The notes beneath the pieces are model-generated. The model was not told where the DNA came from. It did no database searches and saw only the letters and a list, made by a program, of their open reading frames with translations. Below are positions 12,911 to 24,699 of a stretch of 64,000 nucleotides of DNA, piece by piece. Each line of letters starts with the position of its first letter. Within the stretch, counting starts at the first letter, position 1. Source of the DNA: Sympetrum striolatum (taxonomy: Eukaryota > Arthropoda > Insecta > Odonata > Libellulidae); the NCBI GenBank assembly GCA_947579665.1, contig OX388348.1, forward strand, positions 5,766,001 through 5,830,000, read 5' to 3'. The translations under genes and the position numbers were made by a program.

Positions 12911-13420
12911 CTGAAAAGAAAAATGTCCAATTCACTTCCAATTGTAAAGTGCCACTCAATTGGTTGCCCTCAAATAAGGCCAATCGAGTTATTTTCCCAA
13001 TAATGTTGTTTTATCATATGGTAGGGAAGGAAAATATTCTGAGTATCTTCTTCAACGAAAAGTTTACCTATTTTCCGCATGCGTTTGGAATTAGTTTACC
13101 TTCGTGCATGACCAGTATGCAGATCGAGGCTCTATAAAGGTTAATGGAAACATACCATGATGAATTGCATATTTGTGAGGATACCTTTTGTAGAAGTAAA
13201 GCGTGGAGCAAACTGTATTAAAGAACCGAGGTAAGTGAACAGGTGAATCAGAATGTTAACGAATAAAAATTAACTTTTTTCTCTGTTGTTTCCGAGATCT
13301 AATATGCATGTAACTGCTAAATTTACATTCTACGAATAAAATTGAGAATTTGGTAATTAATCAAAAAACTTTGGAGCGTATTTTTCGTTTCCCTAGCCGC
13401 AGAATAAAAATGTAACAAGA

Positions 13421-13577
13421 AATAATCAGTTAGGCTACCGGATAGTCATGTGGACAGCGCGTTCGCCTTTGGTGAAAGCGGTCCCGGGTTCGATTCCCGG
13501 TGGGAGCCAATGTGCGAAATGGCCTAAGCACTGTCGAAGTACTTTTAACAATACTACTACTACTACAATAATCAGTT
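13421..13577 (+). repeat. tRNA-derived SINE with 11-bp target duplication
   Basis: AATAATCAGTT is duplicated exactly at 13421-13431 and 13567-13577, bounding a 135-bp element (13432-13566). Its head resembles a tRNA: GGCTACC pairs with GG.GGGAGCC with one mismatch, TAGTCATGTGG fits the A-box with one mismatch, and GGTTCGATTCC is an exact B-box. The tail is a short unique segment ending in (ACT)n. The anticodon arm is irregular, so this is a SINE rather than a tRNA gene. It lies between the 12.8 and 18.8 kb DIP exons, hence in an intron. The open frame on its minus strand is an artefact. Confidence 0.82.
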
Positions 13578-15002
13578 TCAGCCTGAATAGCACTTAATAA
13601 TGCAGAATATTGAGCCATTCAAACAAATCGATGAGTGCTTCGTTTGTGAATTCGGCAGATCAAAAGAGTCTCAGACGAAAAAGAAGTCCTCATCGCCATT
13701 TTCAAAAGCACGAAATATTAGATGTTTAAAGGCTTATCTTCTTTATGTCTGAATTTCGATGGTATTGAAAGCAAATAGTCTGCTCTCCTTCTTTAATCAT
13801 CCGCCGTTTAAATTCCATCCTTACTTTGCCAAATTAGCTCCAAGATGAACATTTTTGACTCATTCTGTAATTTTATTCTCATTAATTAGTCTCCATTTTA
13901 TGGGGATGTTTCTCAAGAAGGCGATCCGATTTGGAAAATGAAGATAAATATACACTCGGGATTTTCTCCAGATTGTGGGAAGTATTTTATTTTTACTGAG
14001 TCGATTTCCTTACAAATATTTAGCTATTTTGTAATTTACGTTTCAGTTAAACGATAGTTAAGACTCGTTGATTTGCAAGCAAGACTTTTTATAAATTTGG
14101 AATAGTGTTCGCATATTTCTCAAAAATACAAAATATTATATATATATTTACTTCGTGTGTCCTAAAAATAACTTATCTGGGCCTATTTATCCGTCAAATT
14201 GGAGTTCGCAGAGAAAAGTAAACTTGAAGTTTTGAGTTAATGAGGAGAAAGAATTGCAAATTGGATTTTGGAATTTCGATATTTTCTAGATAAAAGGGGA
14301 GTGAAAAAATGGAACGAATTATTTCAATCAAGTAGTTTGTAGCTATTACGGTGTCTCAGAATTATTTATAATTTACCAAACTTCATATTCAAAGCAAAGT
14401 AATCGACATGTGATGTGTGACTCAAAAAAGTTATCTACACAAACAGACCGTTTTTGATGCTATGAAATTTTGATACTATATCAGGATAAATATTGCAATT
14501 TAACGCCAAGTGTCTAACTCAAACTATTTGTAAAGTGAAACTGCTTTAAGTATTACTGGAGTTATATATTTTCTTTAAAATTTTATTTATAGATATGACG
14601 AGTATAATTATTCACAAGAGAGATACTTTTGTAGTTCAGCGTTCCCTTGCTAGCCGATTACGATTCGTCAAAAGCCAAACAGCTTTTGGAAGGCATCCTC
14701 GTTAACGAATTTTTGATTTCACATCGAATTTTTGGAAATAACTTTGGAAATTCTGAAAAATGGGCCATTCTTTCGGCGCATTGATTAGAAAATCCTCGGC
14801 TGCCTCTTCCCTGATAGCTTCGGATCGTTTAGTTGTCACTCATTCCAAAACTCTATAAAAACCTTGGATTAACGACATGTTTTAAAACTCCTTGAAACGC
14901 ATGTTATTGACGTTTTTGCGAATATAAGGAAATATGACGTTTTAAAATGAAGCATTGGAAACGTACAAATGTATGTATCTATATATACGCAATGAATAAA
15001 AG
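13578..15002. other. Intronic AT-rich DNA
   Basis: This lies between DIP exons. I see no further feature. Confidence 0.5.
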
Positions 15003-15279
15003 GGAATCTAATTTGAAACGGACATGGAAAAAAGTCCACCAAGGCCGGTAATCGAACCCGGGATCTTCCTCCTTCCGAGAGAATGCTTTAACCAGCTAAG
15101 CTACCGAGGCTGAACAATTAAACATGCCGTTTGGGGGACTTTGTAGGCAAGGGCGGTATGGCTTCGTCCGGCTAGCAGCATCGTCCATTGCCTCGGCCTC
15201 ATTGAGGCACCAGCCAACCAAAGTGATGTAGAGGAACCTCCTCAATTTTCACCCATCCTCTTCCTTGGAATCTAATTTG
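15003..15279 (-). repeat. Composite SINE with 13-bp target duplication
   Basis: GGAATCTAATTTG is duplicated exactly at 15003-15015 and 15267-15279 around a 251-bp insert. On the minus strand the 3' third is tRNA-like: GCCTCGGTAGCTTAGCTGG has an A-box, and CCCGGGTTCGATTACCGG is a T-arm with a near-perfect B-box. About 150 bp of unrelated, GC-richer sequence precedes the tRNA part. Having the tRNA part near the 3' end is unlike a simple SINE, so the element may be composite. There is no poly-A tail. It is intronic to the DIP gene. Confidence 0.72.
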
Positions 15280-16093
15280 TTCACAATGCATATTTCGCGT
15301 CGCATCCGATGAAATATCCAGTCCTCAATTATTCTTCTCTACTAGCGAAGATTATCTTTCTCTACTGGGTTGTCATTTTTAATTCTATTGCAATGTTTTA
15401 TATTAATGAGGAAACGATAATAGTGATTTAGTGTGGAAGAGAGCATTGAAAGACACGAGTTCGTAAGAGCTTTATAGATTCGGCTATGAATCCACTCTAG
15501 GAAAATATAAGCGCATTTAATAATCATTATTATCGCATTCTTACATTGAGCACAGACATTACCCTATTAAGATGGTATTTATATTTGAGAGATAATATCC
15601 CATCCCATGCCTTCCATTTTAAAAATTGTTTATTATTTTAATATCATTAATTTGTTAGTCCTTCTAATAATTGTCGATCTGTGGAATGCAAATGACTTGA
15701 ATAAGATCTAAATTTTGCTGTAAAATTTAATAAACTTCATCAATGTGTTGAAATTATTGCAGAATAAATGGATAATTGTAAAACTGACTTTATAATGTCA
15801 CTTTGGATCAATACAATCATCTCTTCAGGAATATGATGTGAAAGAGGTTTTGTATGGAGTTTTAATCGTCTCCACCTTGCATTTCAAAATTAATTAAAAA
15901 AAAATAAACTTTTGAAAATAATAAAACAATATCAAATATAAGAGAGAATGAACGATAAAATAAGACGAGTTTGATGGGCAATATATCTATGTTCCAGGAC
16001 TTGAAGCGACTATGTATTTATTGGATTGCTTTGGAGGAAATGTTTCTGAGTATTATGAATTCATGTATCTTAACGTCTATCTTCTTGAATTTA
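15280..16093. other. Intronic AT-rich DNA
   Basis: No feature is seen up to the target duplication of the P-like transposon at 16094. Confidence 0.5.
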
Positions 16094-16460
16094 CTCGGTA
16101 CCACGAACTTAGAAAGTATAGGACTGGAAACTGCTGAAATATTTTGGCTCCCTTAATGTCCGCAGCCGCGAGATGGCAGCACTGAAGTTCGCCCTTTGAA
16201 ACCATAATCTTATGTGGAGTAAACGGTGAAAAAGCACGATTATGATACATATGTAATAAAGAGTAATATTTCCCAAAGATGGAATTAAGAGTAATTGTTT
16301 TATCCATCAATTGGCACTTTTGAATTGAATACAAAACATTTGAATAAGACGGAAAAATTTTCAAATCCGAAGAATAGGTGCTTGCCTTATATGCAAAACA
16401 CAGGTAACTTTGTCACCGTAAAAATATTCACCGTAAATCACTGAAATGCGACGAACCGTA

Positions 16461-17461
16461 CCGTAGAATGGGGTGACTTTGACCGTTTTTTAGATTTTTT
16501 ATATTTCTGTATTAAATTACATTCTCTATTCTCAGAAAATGTAAATTAAATGAAGGTAATTCTTATTCATGCAAATCTAAATATTTTTCTTAAGCAACGG
16601 AATTTGTTTAAAAAATAAAGAATAGCGGCCTTATGCACCCCAACCCATGGGGTGACTTCGGCCACTAAATATGTTTCCTAAATATCGCCTATAAAATTAA
16701 CTATATGACTAATATTACGACCATTAATATATTTTAAAATCTTTTTAATTAAAAAAAATTAAAATTATTATTTTATTTATTCTTTGTTTAATAGGTACTG
16801 AGATAAGAAGTTATTGACTCATTATAACGTTTTTCCACTTTATTTATAAATTTTCAAAAGAAAAATAAATGTTTTACATTTTTAAATTTTTTTCCTCAAA
16901 AAACAAAAAGAATGAAAAATTCTACTCACTGTCACTCGAACCCTTTTAAAATGTTTTTCAAGCCTTAGAGTCAGTGTTTTGTTTCTACTAATGAATCTCC
17001 GAACCCAAGCAATTTCTGGATTTTTTTTCAAAGCACTGAACATTTACTTTTTACTGTTCAAATACGTTTGTACTAAAATTTGGATATCACGAATACTCAT
17101 AAAAGATTTAACAGCACTTCCACTAATTTAATCTCTTTTTCACGAAGAAGCACTGTTTGGTCTCCAATTGTCTTCAAATGTCTTCAAATGTTCCCATCTT
17201 GCTGAGTGTTACTGAGAGAAGTTAACAGACTGAGGTTTCGTAGACTTGTCTCGAGAATGTACGATTTTCAATTTAGTTCCCAATGACAATTGTACTGTCA
17301 ATGTTGCAAGGAGCAAGACGGATTTGCTGGCGATATGTCAAGACAATATAAATTCTAAAGGGCAGGAAAAAATAGCTACTTTGTGAAATTTTATATATTG
17401 TACTACAAATTTACAATTTGTGGAGCAGTGCACGCGTGGCCTAAGTCACCCCTTTCTACGG
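16461..17461. mobile_element. Nested TA-flanked MITE in copy A
   Basis: The termini CCGTAGAATGGGGTGACTTT (16461) and AGTCACCCCTTTCTACGG (ending 17461) are inverted repeats. TA lies on both outer sides (16459-16460, 17462-17463). The 1001-bp interior has no coding capacity. An internal hairpin at about 16628-16664 repeats the terminal motif (CACCCC...GGGGTGACTTCGGCC). The same MITE sits at the same site in copy B, so it inserted before the host transposon spread. The TA duplication suggests Tc1/mariner-type mobilisation. Confidence 0.72.
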
Positions 17462-17599
17462 TAACGTTGATGTAAGTTGGAAAGTGCGACCACGTTGTGT
17501 GAGTTGAAGATCTTCATTGTCGTTACTGCGCTTGAAGACTTTTGATATATTTTAAGATATCCTTAATGTATCCTTAATCTTAAAAATGCCTTGTCATCG

Positions 17600-17989
17600 T
17601 TGTATTGCACCAGATAAAGAAACACAGCAAGTATGCTGTTTGCCAGGCAGCATTGATTCATCTCTTGCCATCCAGTAGTTAACAAATATGAAAGTATGGG
17701 GGGTTTGGTTCATCCTAATGTAAACCTTCATACTTTCATCCTCAAAGAGGAGAAACAATTTGTAAAGCACTGTGAGTCAAATGTTGCGCTTGAGTGCATA
17801 ATTACAGAGTTACTTGAAGGTGATGAAGAGATAAATTTCCCATGCTTTGAGCACGGAAGTGAAGTCATAGCATATATAATAAAATATTATGTAACTATGA
17901 GGATTAGACAGCATGCAATGTTCACAAATTTGGAGGCTGTTAAAGAAAGTGCATCGAAAAGGAAATTTGCGGAACTGTCTAAAACTTAA
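17600..17989 (+). pseudogene. P/THAP9-type transposase C-terminal remnant (copy A)
   Basis: From about 17696 the frame reads GGLVHPNVNLHTFILKEE, then after an insert-like stretch FPCFEHGSEVIAYIIKYYVT and MRIRQHAMFTN, ending at a stop at 17987-17989. The GGLVxP block and the H-x-x-E...I-x-x-K-Y-x-T-x-R-I-x-x-x-A spacing match the C-terminal region of P-element/THAP9-type transposases. The THAP zinc finger and the catalytic acidic residues are absent. The upstream frame (from LHQIKKHSKYAVCQAA, about 17606) is stopped by a TAG/TAA region near 17680. Copy B lacks that deletion. It would not be active. Confidence 0.6.
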
Positions 17990-18204
17990 TGTTTGGTCAA
18001 TACATTTTTATACCACTCTATCCTTTATGTCTGTATATTGTATAATCTAACTTCACATTTCAGGCACCCCAAGATAAAATGCAGTCCACGCCATTAAAAT
18101 TTCATACGTTTGGATTTATGTATGTTTCAACAATATTTGACCGTTTACTCATTTCCTCGAGACTATTTCTGGGAACTTCGATTTTTTTTCAGGAAATGAA
18201 TACA

Positions 18205-18317
18205 CGAGGTTGGTCTGAAAAGTTTCCGACCCCAGATTTTTCAGACATCTTCAGAAAATTTTCAGAAAACATGTCAAGAAATGTTGAAATGCCAAAAACT
18301 TTTCAGACCACCCATGT
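18205..18317. mobile_element. Nested mariner-like MITE (about 110 bp)
   Basis: CGAGGTTGGTCTGAAAAGTTT at the left and AAACTTTTCAGACCACCC at the right form inverted repeats of the style common at mariner termini. TA precedes the left end in copy C. Copy A and both arms of copy C carry it. Copy B has a deletion that starts outside the element and leaves only one end. Confidence 0.55.
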
Positions 18318-18764
18318 GCATCCTGCGATTCCAGTTTTAAAAGGCCTAGTTGAAAGTATATGTAACGTTGGTAATTTATTAAGGATCAATTATTTTCCGT
18401 GTATCCTAGCAGAATAAATTTCGCTGATCTACGAATAATGTTTTCACAAGTTACTTGTGGTGTGCCCTGAAGGCAACCTGCACTTATTCTTCGGATTTAC
18501 TAATTTGCCCATTTTATTCAATTGTTTTAAGTACTTATGAATGGATCACTAACTCTGAATTCCATCTTTGCTATTGTACTACTCCCGCAAAGAAAAAGAG
18601 GGAAAAAGTATCATAATCATGCTGTTTTTTCCATTTACTCCAAATGAGATTATGGTTTCAAAGGGCGAGCTTCAGGGCTGCCATCTTGCGGCTGCGGACA
18701 TTAAGGGCGTCAACCGATTGTACAGTCAGCATAGGGGAGCTTCAGGGGCGTGCTCGGTACTCAC

Positions 18765-18920
18765 CAGTTTCCCCGTTGTAGCTGATTGCATCGCCATCTT
18801 CTCTTCGCCACATAACGTAAGGCTCAGGGTATCCTAGAGCCTTGCAAACCAGGGTGACGTTGGAGCCTTCTCGAACCACCATATCACCACTCGTCTCTTT
18901 GTCCACGATGCTTGGGGGGA
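18765..18920 (-). CDS. DIP/lachesin-like Ig protein, exon for start of Ig2
   Basis: This 156-nt internal exon is in phase 1 at both ends. The acceptor TTCTTTTTAG ends at 18921 and the donor is GTGAGT from 18764. Joined to exon 34455-34662 it continues ...YIQVV-VPPSIVDKE. It encodes the Ig1-Ig2 linker VPPSIVDKETSGDMVVREGS, an N-glycosylation sequon (NVT), the first Ig2 disulphide Cys (TLVCKA) and the core Trp in MWRREDG. These are standard DIP-family features. Intron bases +1 to +12 precede the P-like transposon. Bases +5 to +12 are the 8-bp target duplication, which leaves GTGAGT intact. Confidence 0.9.
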
Positions 18921-19443
18921 CTAAAAAGAAAAATCACGTAGAATTTTATCAATATAGATTTATTTATTTATTGGTACCTTAATTAATAGACGGAATGTAT
19001 TTCAAAATTAAGAAAGTGGATGTTTATTAAGCACTGTTCTTTTGAACGTCTACAGTTGCATGCAATTTCTTCATATGGAATGGATATTGCGGATTTCTAT
19101 TCACAAAATTTAGTGCTGACTTTATCTTTATTCGTTCCTTATTAATTAATTTCAGCTGCTGCAGAGAAAACGTGTGAGCTAGGCATACTTGCAGTGCACA
19201 TGTGCGAAAATTCGATGGGCACAAGTGACTCACTTAAATATAGTGGGCCATTTGGGCCTACCTTGAGCGTGTGTGCGTTTCTCGGTAGATGACAATACAT
19301 TTTGCAACTCCCAAAGGTTTCCATACGCTAAGCCGTACTTAAGTGTACCCAATGAATGCACGTCATCAAACACGAAGGAAGTGTTATAAAAAGATATAGA
19401 AAATATCAGGAAAAAGTAATCGATCCAAAAACTTATTAGTAGC
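18921..19443. other. Intronic DNA
   Basis: This is the start (higher-coordinate side) of the 15.5-kb intron between the Ig2 and Ig1 exons. I see no further feature before the MITE. Confidence 0.5.
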
Positions 19444-19447
19444 TTAA

Positions 19448-19591
19448 AATCTCCAACAGCCGTCTTTGTCGGCGTTCCTCCTCTTACTTTCCGGTAAGAA
19501 AGTGGAGTAGGAATGCGAAATTCCTTTCTTGCTTTATCCGACTACCGGGAAGTAAGGGGATGAACGCCGACAAAGACGGCTTTTGGAGATT
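19448..19591. mobile_element. Hairpin MITE with TTAA flanks
   Basis: Outer sequences AATCTCCAACAGCCGTCTTT and AAGACGGCTTTTGGAGATT are inverted repeats that continue inward for about 50 bp with a few mismatches (CTTACTTTCCGG versus CCGGGAAGTAAG). The 144-bp element is thus almost all hairpin. TTAA lies on both sides (19444-19447, 19592-19595). This fits piggyBac-type insertion, although a shorter TA duplication cannot be excluded. Confidence 0.7.
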
Positions 19592-19668
19592 TTAAACCTC
19601 CAATTCATTAACAGCCGTATTCCAATATTTCTTTCTTTACAATCCGAAATATTTTTAAGTGAATTTTA

Positions 19669-20620
19669 ACTTTCTCCATATACTTAGTATAGAGAAAGTA
19701 TTGTTTTCATGAAAAAAAATAGACTTCGAGATTTCAACGGAAATTCATGTTTTGGGGTCCCTAAAACACGTTTTGACCATTTTCGGAATGATTTCTGTGT
19801 GTATGTGCGTGTATGTTTGTGTGGGCGCTCTAACATGAAAACTATTTGTCGTATAAACACCAAATTTCACATATAGTACTTTAGTAGATGCCGTTAGAGT
19901 TGTTTAGTTTTTGGAGTAAATCGGTTTACCGGAAGTTGAGCTTTATTTTTCGAAGCTCGTTTCCGTTTTTGCAAAATTTCTCCATTAATATAATATTTAA
20001 CAACATACAATTATCTACAAAAGTTACAAAAAATTAATTTTCTATAATTTTTATTTGAAAAAAAATGATATCAACCACCGTTTAGGAGTTGTATTATAAT
20101 TAACCAATTTTCTGGTTATTACGACATATTTACGTTAAAATGACGTTTTCATTTATAACATTTCAAAATAATGTTAAAAAAACACGATTACTATATTTCT
20201 TCAAAGTTTTATTTGGAAGTTGATTTGGAATTTAAAACACGCGTATTTATTATAAAATAATTATTCAATTTTAATTGTTTCGTGTTGTTATTGATTACTC
20301 TTGAAAATAATATTTAAGTTCGTAATAGGGTTTGTTTACATGGCAAAAAATTCAATGCAAAGCGTCTTTCGCTCACACTCTTGCTATAGATTGAGCTCTG
20401 GCTGATTGATATGGTTTAAAAGTTTTTCCTCGTTTTTTCCCTCCATTTGTTTTCTTGTATATTGTATAATAATAGTAATCGTCATTCTCTGTTACTTTTT
20501 AAGTTTCCACTGTTTAAATATGCAGTATTTATTTTTATTAATCTTATGTGTTGTCCATGTGTTATTTTGATTATATTTCGTATTTTGATTTCGTTTCCAT
20601 CACCTTATTATTATATTAAG

Positions 20621-20667
<47 letters not shown>

Positions 20668-20887
20668 TTTTGTGATTCATCCTATATTGGTGCTTGTATT
20701 TGACTAAAAAGGCCAATTTTACCGGTTTTCATCGAACATGTCCTGCAAAACATTATTTATAATCTTCGTGACTTAAAAGTGAATATAATATAAATTAATC
20801 ACTAATGTATCTTCCAAGGTTATATTGAATACAGACTTCGACAATATTGTCGTAGATAAATATCTGCACCTAATATATGGAGAAAGT
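19669..20887. mobile_element. Putative 1.2-kb element with 14-bp TIRs
   Basis: ACTTTCTCCATATA at 19669 and its reverse complement ending at 20887 bound the segment. The left end also folds on itself (ACTTTCTC...GAGAAAGT, 19669-19699). It has no coding capacity and contains a (TA)n run. A convincing target duplication is missing, so the boundaries are tentative. Confidence 0.4.
20622..20664. repeat. (TA)n microsatellite
   Basis: An uninterrupted TA dinucleotide run of about 43 bp. Confidence 0.95.
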
Positions 20888-23800
20888 CATGTGCTGGCCA
20901 CATTTTTTTAATACGTGGTTGTTATGCGGGTTGCAGAAAACTTTCGAACCGAGAACTGGTCCGTGAGGCGTACTTTGCATCACCCAATCGAAATACTGCT
21001 TCTCAAATGTGAGTACGTACTTCGGAATTTATTCTAATTCGTATCTATCTCGCTTCACCTTTAATGAAATTGAATTTCATGATACCGTATTCGGAACAGT
21101 TTCAAAATCCGCCGCATATCACTTTGATGCGTTAAGCGAAGCTTACTTATCCATCTGGAACTCTTTCATCCTTGCGTCACTAACTAGTCGTGATATCCGT
21201 GACCCAGTTATCGAGTTAAAACCCGAAAAACGTATTCCGTGAGGCTGAGGAAGCGGAATGGAAAACGTGTGTTCTTTCTCATACGTCTTTCGGAGTAAAC
21301 GGCCGTAACACAGGGAATACGTCGCTTGGATTTGAATCCGGGCGTCATGTCATATGAAGAAAGGAGGATTTCATTCGCCTTTTGGATTCGCTGCCTTTCT
21401 CGATGTCACGAAATCTCTCATCGCGCTTCTACGAGACTCCGCTTCGCGATCTCTAAAACAACAAAAGTAAATTGCGCGATTTAAAGGTGCGAAGTGCAGT
21501 AGAGGTATCAGTTTATTAAATGGAAAAAAAAACTACGCGCCCTCAGAATTCACACTTTTGTCTATTTAGCATCACGTTATTCATTGATTGATACATTCAA
21601 CACAAACTAAGGGTGCTTTGATAGCAGTATAACCAGATATGAAGTTAAATTTATCATTTGATTAAATGCCTTAATATATTTTTTTGATAAATTACTTCTT
21701 TCTACGCACGAGAAATGTGAATAGCTAGAAGTTAGAATACAATTATTTCAGTAACAAAACTCATTGGAATCTTGTTTAAGCTTTGCTCCTCATTTTCATT
21801 TTTTTCATATATTTAAACTGACAGAAGAGGTTCCCAATTAGTATATGAAAATGATCATAATTGATTTTTTAAAGAAAACAACTTAGTAAGTATTAGCGAA
21901 TGGATTTCATTTGAACTTAAATTGTTTGTCTTAGGCATTTCCTCGAGTGTATAAATTTGGAGGCTTCTGTGGATGGATATTGGGATTTGACAGACGTTTC
22001 CCGATTTCGACACAGCTAAGAAAAGGTTCACTCGATGTTGATAAAAGGTAAATTTATGATGAATATGATGACAATAATCTCTTCTTATTTTTGATCTTCT
22101 TTTTCACTCCTAATTATATTTCAACTATTGAACTCCCCGTCGAGAATGGTGTAACTTTAAATTAAAATTGATCATGAAGCCTACACACCATATTCTACTA
22201 TGAATTTTTATATAATCTATCATTTTAAAATGCAAAACTAAAAATGTTAGTGATTTACCTAAAATTTGGAATAAAAAAATTTTATTTAATATAAGGGATC
22301 ATTTAAGATGCGAAAACTTCTATTTTTTGCTGAACATGGTTTTATCTAAAACATTTTTCTCTATTCTTTACATACTCCGTATTTGATGGTAAATGGGCAC
22401 TTCGGCTATTGTGATGATAACTGTAACTGGACGAAAGGTTACCGGTGAAAAAAACAGTGTTACTTGGCCATAAAATACTTTCTGATAATAATTTGTGATG
22501 GAAGCAAGTGCTCAAATTTCCTGTAAAAGAATGATACCTTATAACTGTTATTTCCAAGTAGTCTTGAATTTACAGCGTATGATAATGGGAAAACGACATT
22601 ATTTACATTCACTCGTTGAGAAAGTCAATCCTTTTAAAAACATCCCTTGTTTCTCCTCTATCTTTTACCACCACTCTTAGAAGTATAACATTTCATCTTA
22701 AATGAATGTTTTAAAATCTTAAATTAATATTACTTTTTTATAAGCAATTCTCAAACTTTATTTCTTTGCACGTAATCTAATACCCAAAAATTATATTTGA
22801 AATTTACCCTGCTAGCTGTCGAAGGCGTATAGCACACGGTATAAAAACACATAACTCTGATTATTTTTACCCTCTCTAATGCTCGAATGAAGAACGATCA
22901 GAATTAGTCATTCGAACTTACAATAATTTCCTTATAACACTAATTTTATTTTATGATCACCATATAGAATCACATAACCGTTAATAAATTTCTACTTATC
23001 CTGTTGGGTGAATTCCGGAGTGATCTCGACACTTTTGTGCCATTTGGTACTCTATTAGCCCTTTCCGCGGAATTGCGTATTAATGTGATAATGCGTCCTT
23101 ATAAAATGGAACACTTGAGTTATCCTCAATGACTAAGCGCTCAGGAAACATCGCAAAGTTTACCTTTGACCGGAGCCTTTAATAATTACGCGGAGGGTTT
23201 TAATTAAAATTGAGTAATTAGAAGGATTATATTGCTTCTCAGAGGAAAGGAGTTTCTGCTAAAATGGCGAAAAAAATAGGATTATTTATTTTGTGGAATT
23301 CAGACGTGAAAGTACCGCCTGAGCATCCGCAGTAATTAGCGCTTTAAAGTACACAAATGCAAAATATTGCAGATGCTGCTGATGAGCTGCGAATCGAAAA
23401 TTATGCGAAATGTTCGTAAAGTCTGGAATGTGGCTCTCATATGCCAGGGATGATTTCGGAACTGAATCTGAAGGAAGGGAATATAATAATGGTTGTTACT
23501 ACAAACGTAAGTTAGATATGTGTGAGGCGTCAGTCTATCTGGGGATTGCTGCCAACACGCTGCTTGCAGTTCTCTTAAAAATTTTTCTCTTTCTGAAAAG
23601 TTGGTTCATACTTTTTCTTGTATTTATTTAAAGGAAGTCTTAGGTGTAAAGATTTTGATTTCTCATTTTGGCAGTCTACCTTTTATGCCATTTCCAGTTT
23701 TACAACATTAAGGTATCTATTTCACTCTTTTAGTCTCCCGATAGCCCATTTCAAATTTTCTTTGTCTCATTTCCTCCTTTCTAAGTACAATTCTCATCTA

Positions 23801-24699
23801 AAAATGTCTTATCCGATGCTGTTTTGTGACTCTGTCTTTATATTATTTTTCTCTTTATTTTATTTCTGTATGGTAAAATTGCTAATATGGTTACCTCTAT
23901 CTTCGGCTTTGTTGTTCGATCTTTCTTGTTTTCTTTTTATCATTATTCATTAGATCTTCTTAGCAGGTCGTAAGTTACTCTGAGAATCTATATGGGAATT
24001 AATAAATCATAATAAATACTAAGCTTAAGAAAATCTGACCATACATTTGAATTTCACACTATTATATTATTTAGCGAAGGCTAAAGGTAAACACTTTCTA
24101 TGCCATAAGATAATTTTACGGAATGAGCAAATGAAATCAGAAAAGGTTTTTGTTATTAAAACTACAATGTCATACGTAGCGTGTGTACGAAAACATTTCC
24201 GTCTGGATTGGTATATTTCGTGGCTTTTTCTTGCGAGATAATTCACTAAGAGGATTTTTCATATTCCTTAAGAAGCATTTCAATTCCTGCATTCTGAATG
24301 GTGGACATAATGGATATATCCACTTAATAAACGGTTAAATTGCGGTAAATTAATCCTTGTACGAGTTCAATGTTTATTCAGAACCTCTAAACCTCTGTTC
24401 CCTCTGAAACCATTAATGTATTTTACTTGAGATACGTGGACTTAATTATTAAGTGTAATTTAAAAAGGACTCTGCTAATTCGGCCTCGACTTTGTGATAA
24501 TTCTCCGTAATACATTTTGTGAGAGAAGGACACCTTTACACAGTAATTTAATTAATTCCCGACCGTGATTTTGATCTATAAAATCATCTCTAGGAAATGA
24601 CCAGTACGAAGTATCTATAGTAAAAGGAAGGGGAGGTGACTAAGGGAGGGTCTGGGGAGGGCGAGGGATTTTCCCCCTCTACTCCTGGTTAGTACTGGT
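20888..24699. other. Intronic AT-rich DNA
   Basis: I see no exon, RNA or element with defined ends. Slightly GC-richer stretches at 21.2-21.5 and 23.0-23.4 kb could be conserved non-coding DNA, but the sequence alone does not show it. A GGGAGG-rich purine run at 24.63-24.67 kb precedes transposon copy C. Confidence 0.4.

Larger units (their letters stand above)
16102..18752 (+). mobile_element. P/THAP9-like DNA transposon, copy A
   Basis: This 2651-bp element is flanked by the 8-bp duplication CTCGGTAC at 16094-16101 and 18753-18760. It starts CACGAACTTAG and ends CAGGGGCGTG, so both termini begin CACG. Subterminal inverted repeats (CCCTTAATGTCCGCAG inward, about 250 bp) run from about 16149 and back from about 18722. 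Inside are a TA-flanked MITE, a P/THAP9-type transposase remnant and a mariner-like MITE. An 8-bp duplication, CA-termini and the transposase remnant together point to the P superfamily. hAT elements also make 8-bp duplications but have different termini and a different C-terminus. It is not autonomous. It sits in the DIP intron immediately after the Ig2 donor site. Confidence 0.8.

Noticed and set aside
12763..13137. 124-codon plus-strand open frame
   Set aside because: It runs antisense through the DIP Ig2 exon and its intron. The minus strand carries the spliced, conserved coding signal.
13430..13618. Minus-strand frame containing PTGNRTRD
   Set aside because: It is a chance translation of the tRNA-derived SINE at 13432-13566.
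15041..15112. Possible tRNA gene on the minus strand
   Set aside because: The A- and B-boxes are good, but the acceptor stem has internal mismatches. The whole sits inside an insertion with a 13-bp target duplication, so it is a SINE part.
20447..20707. 86-codon frame with a YIYIYI run
   Set aside because: It is translated (TA)n microsatellite.
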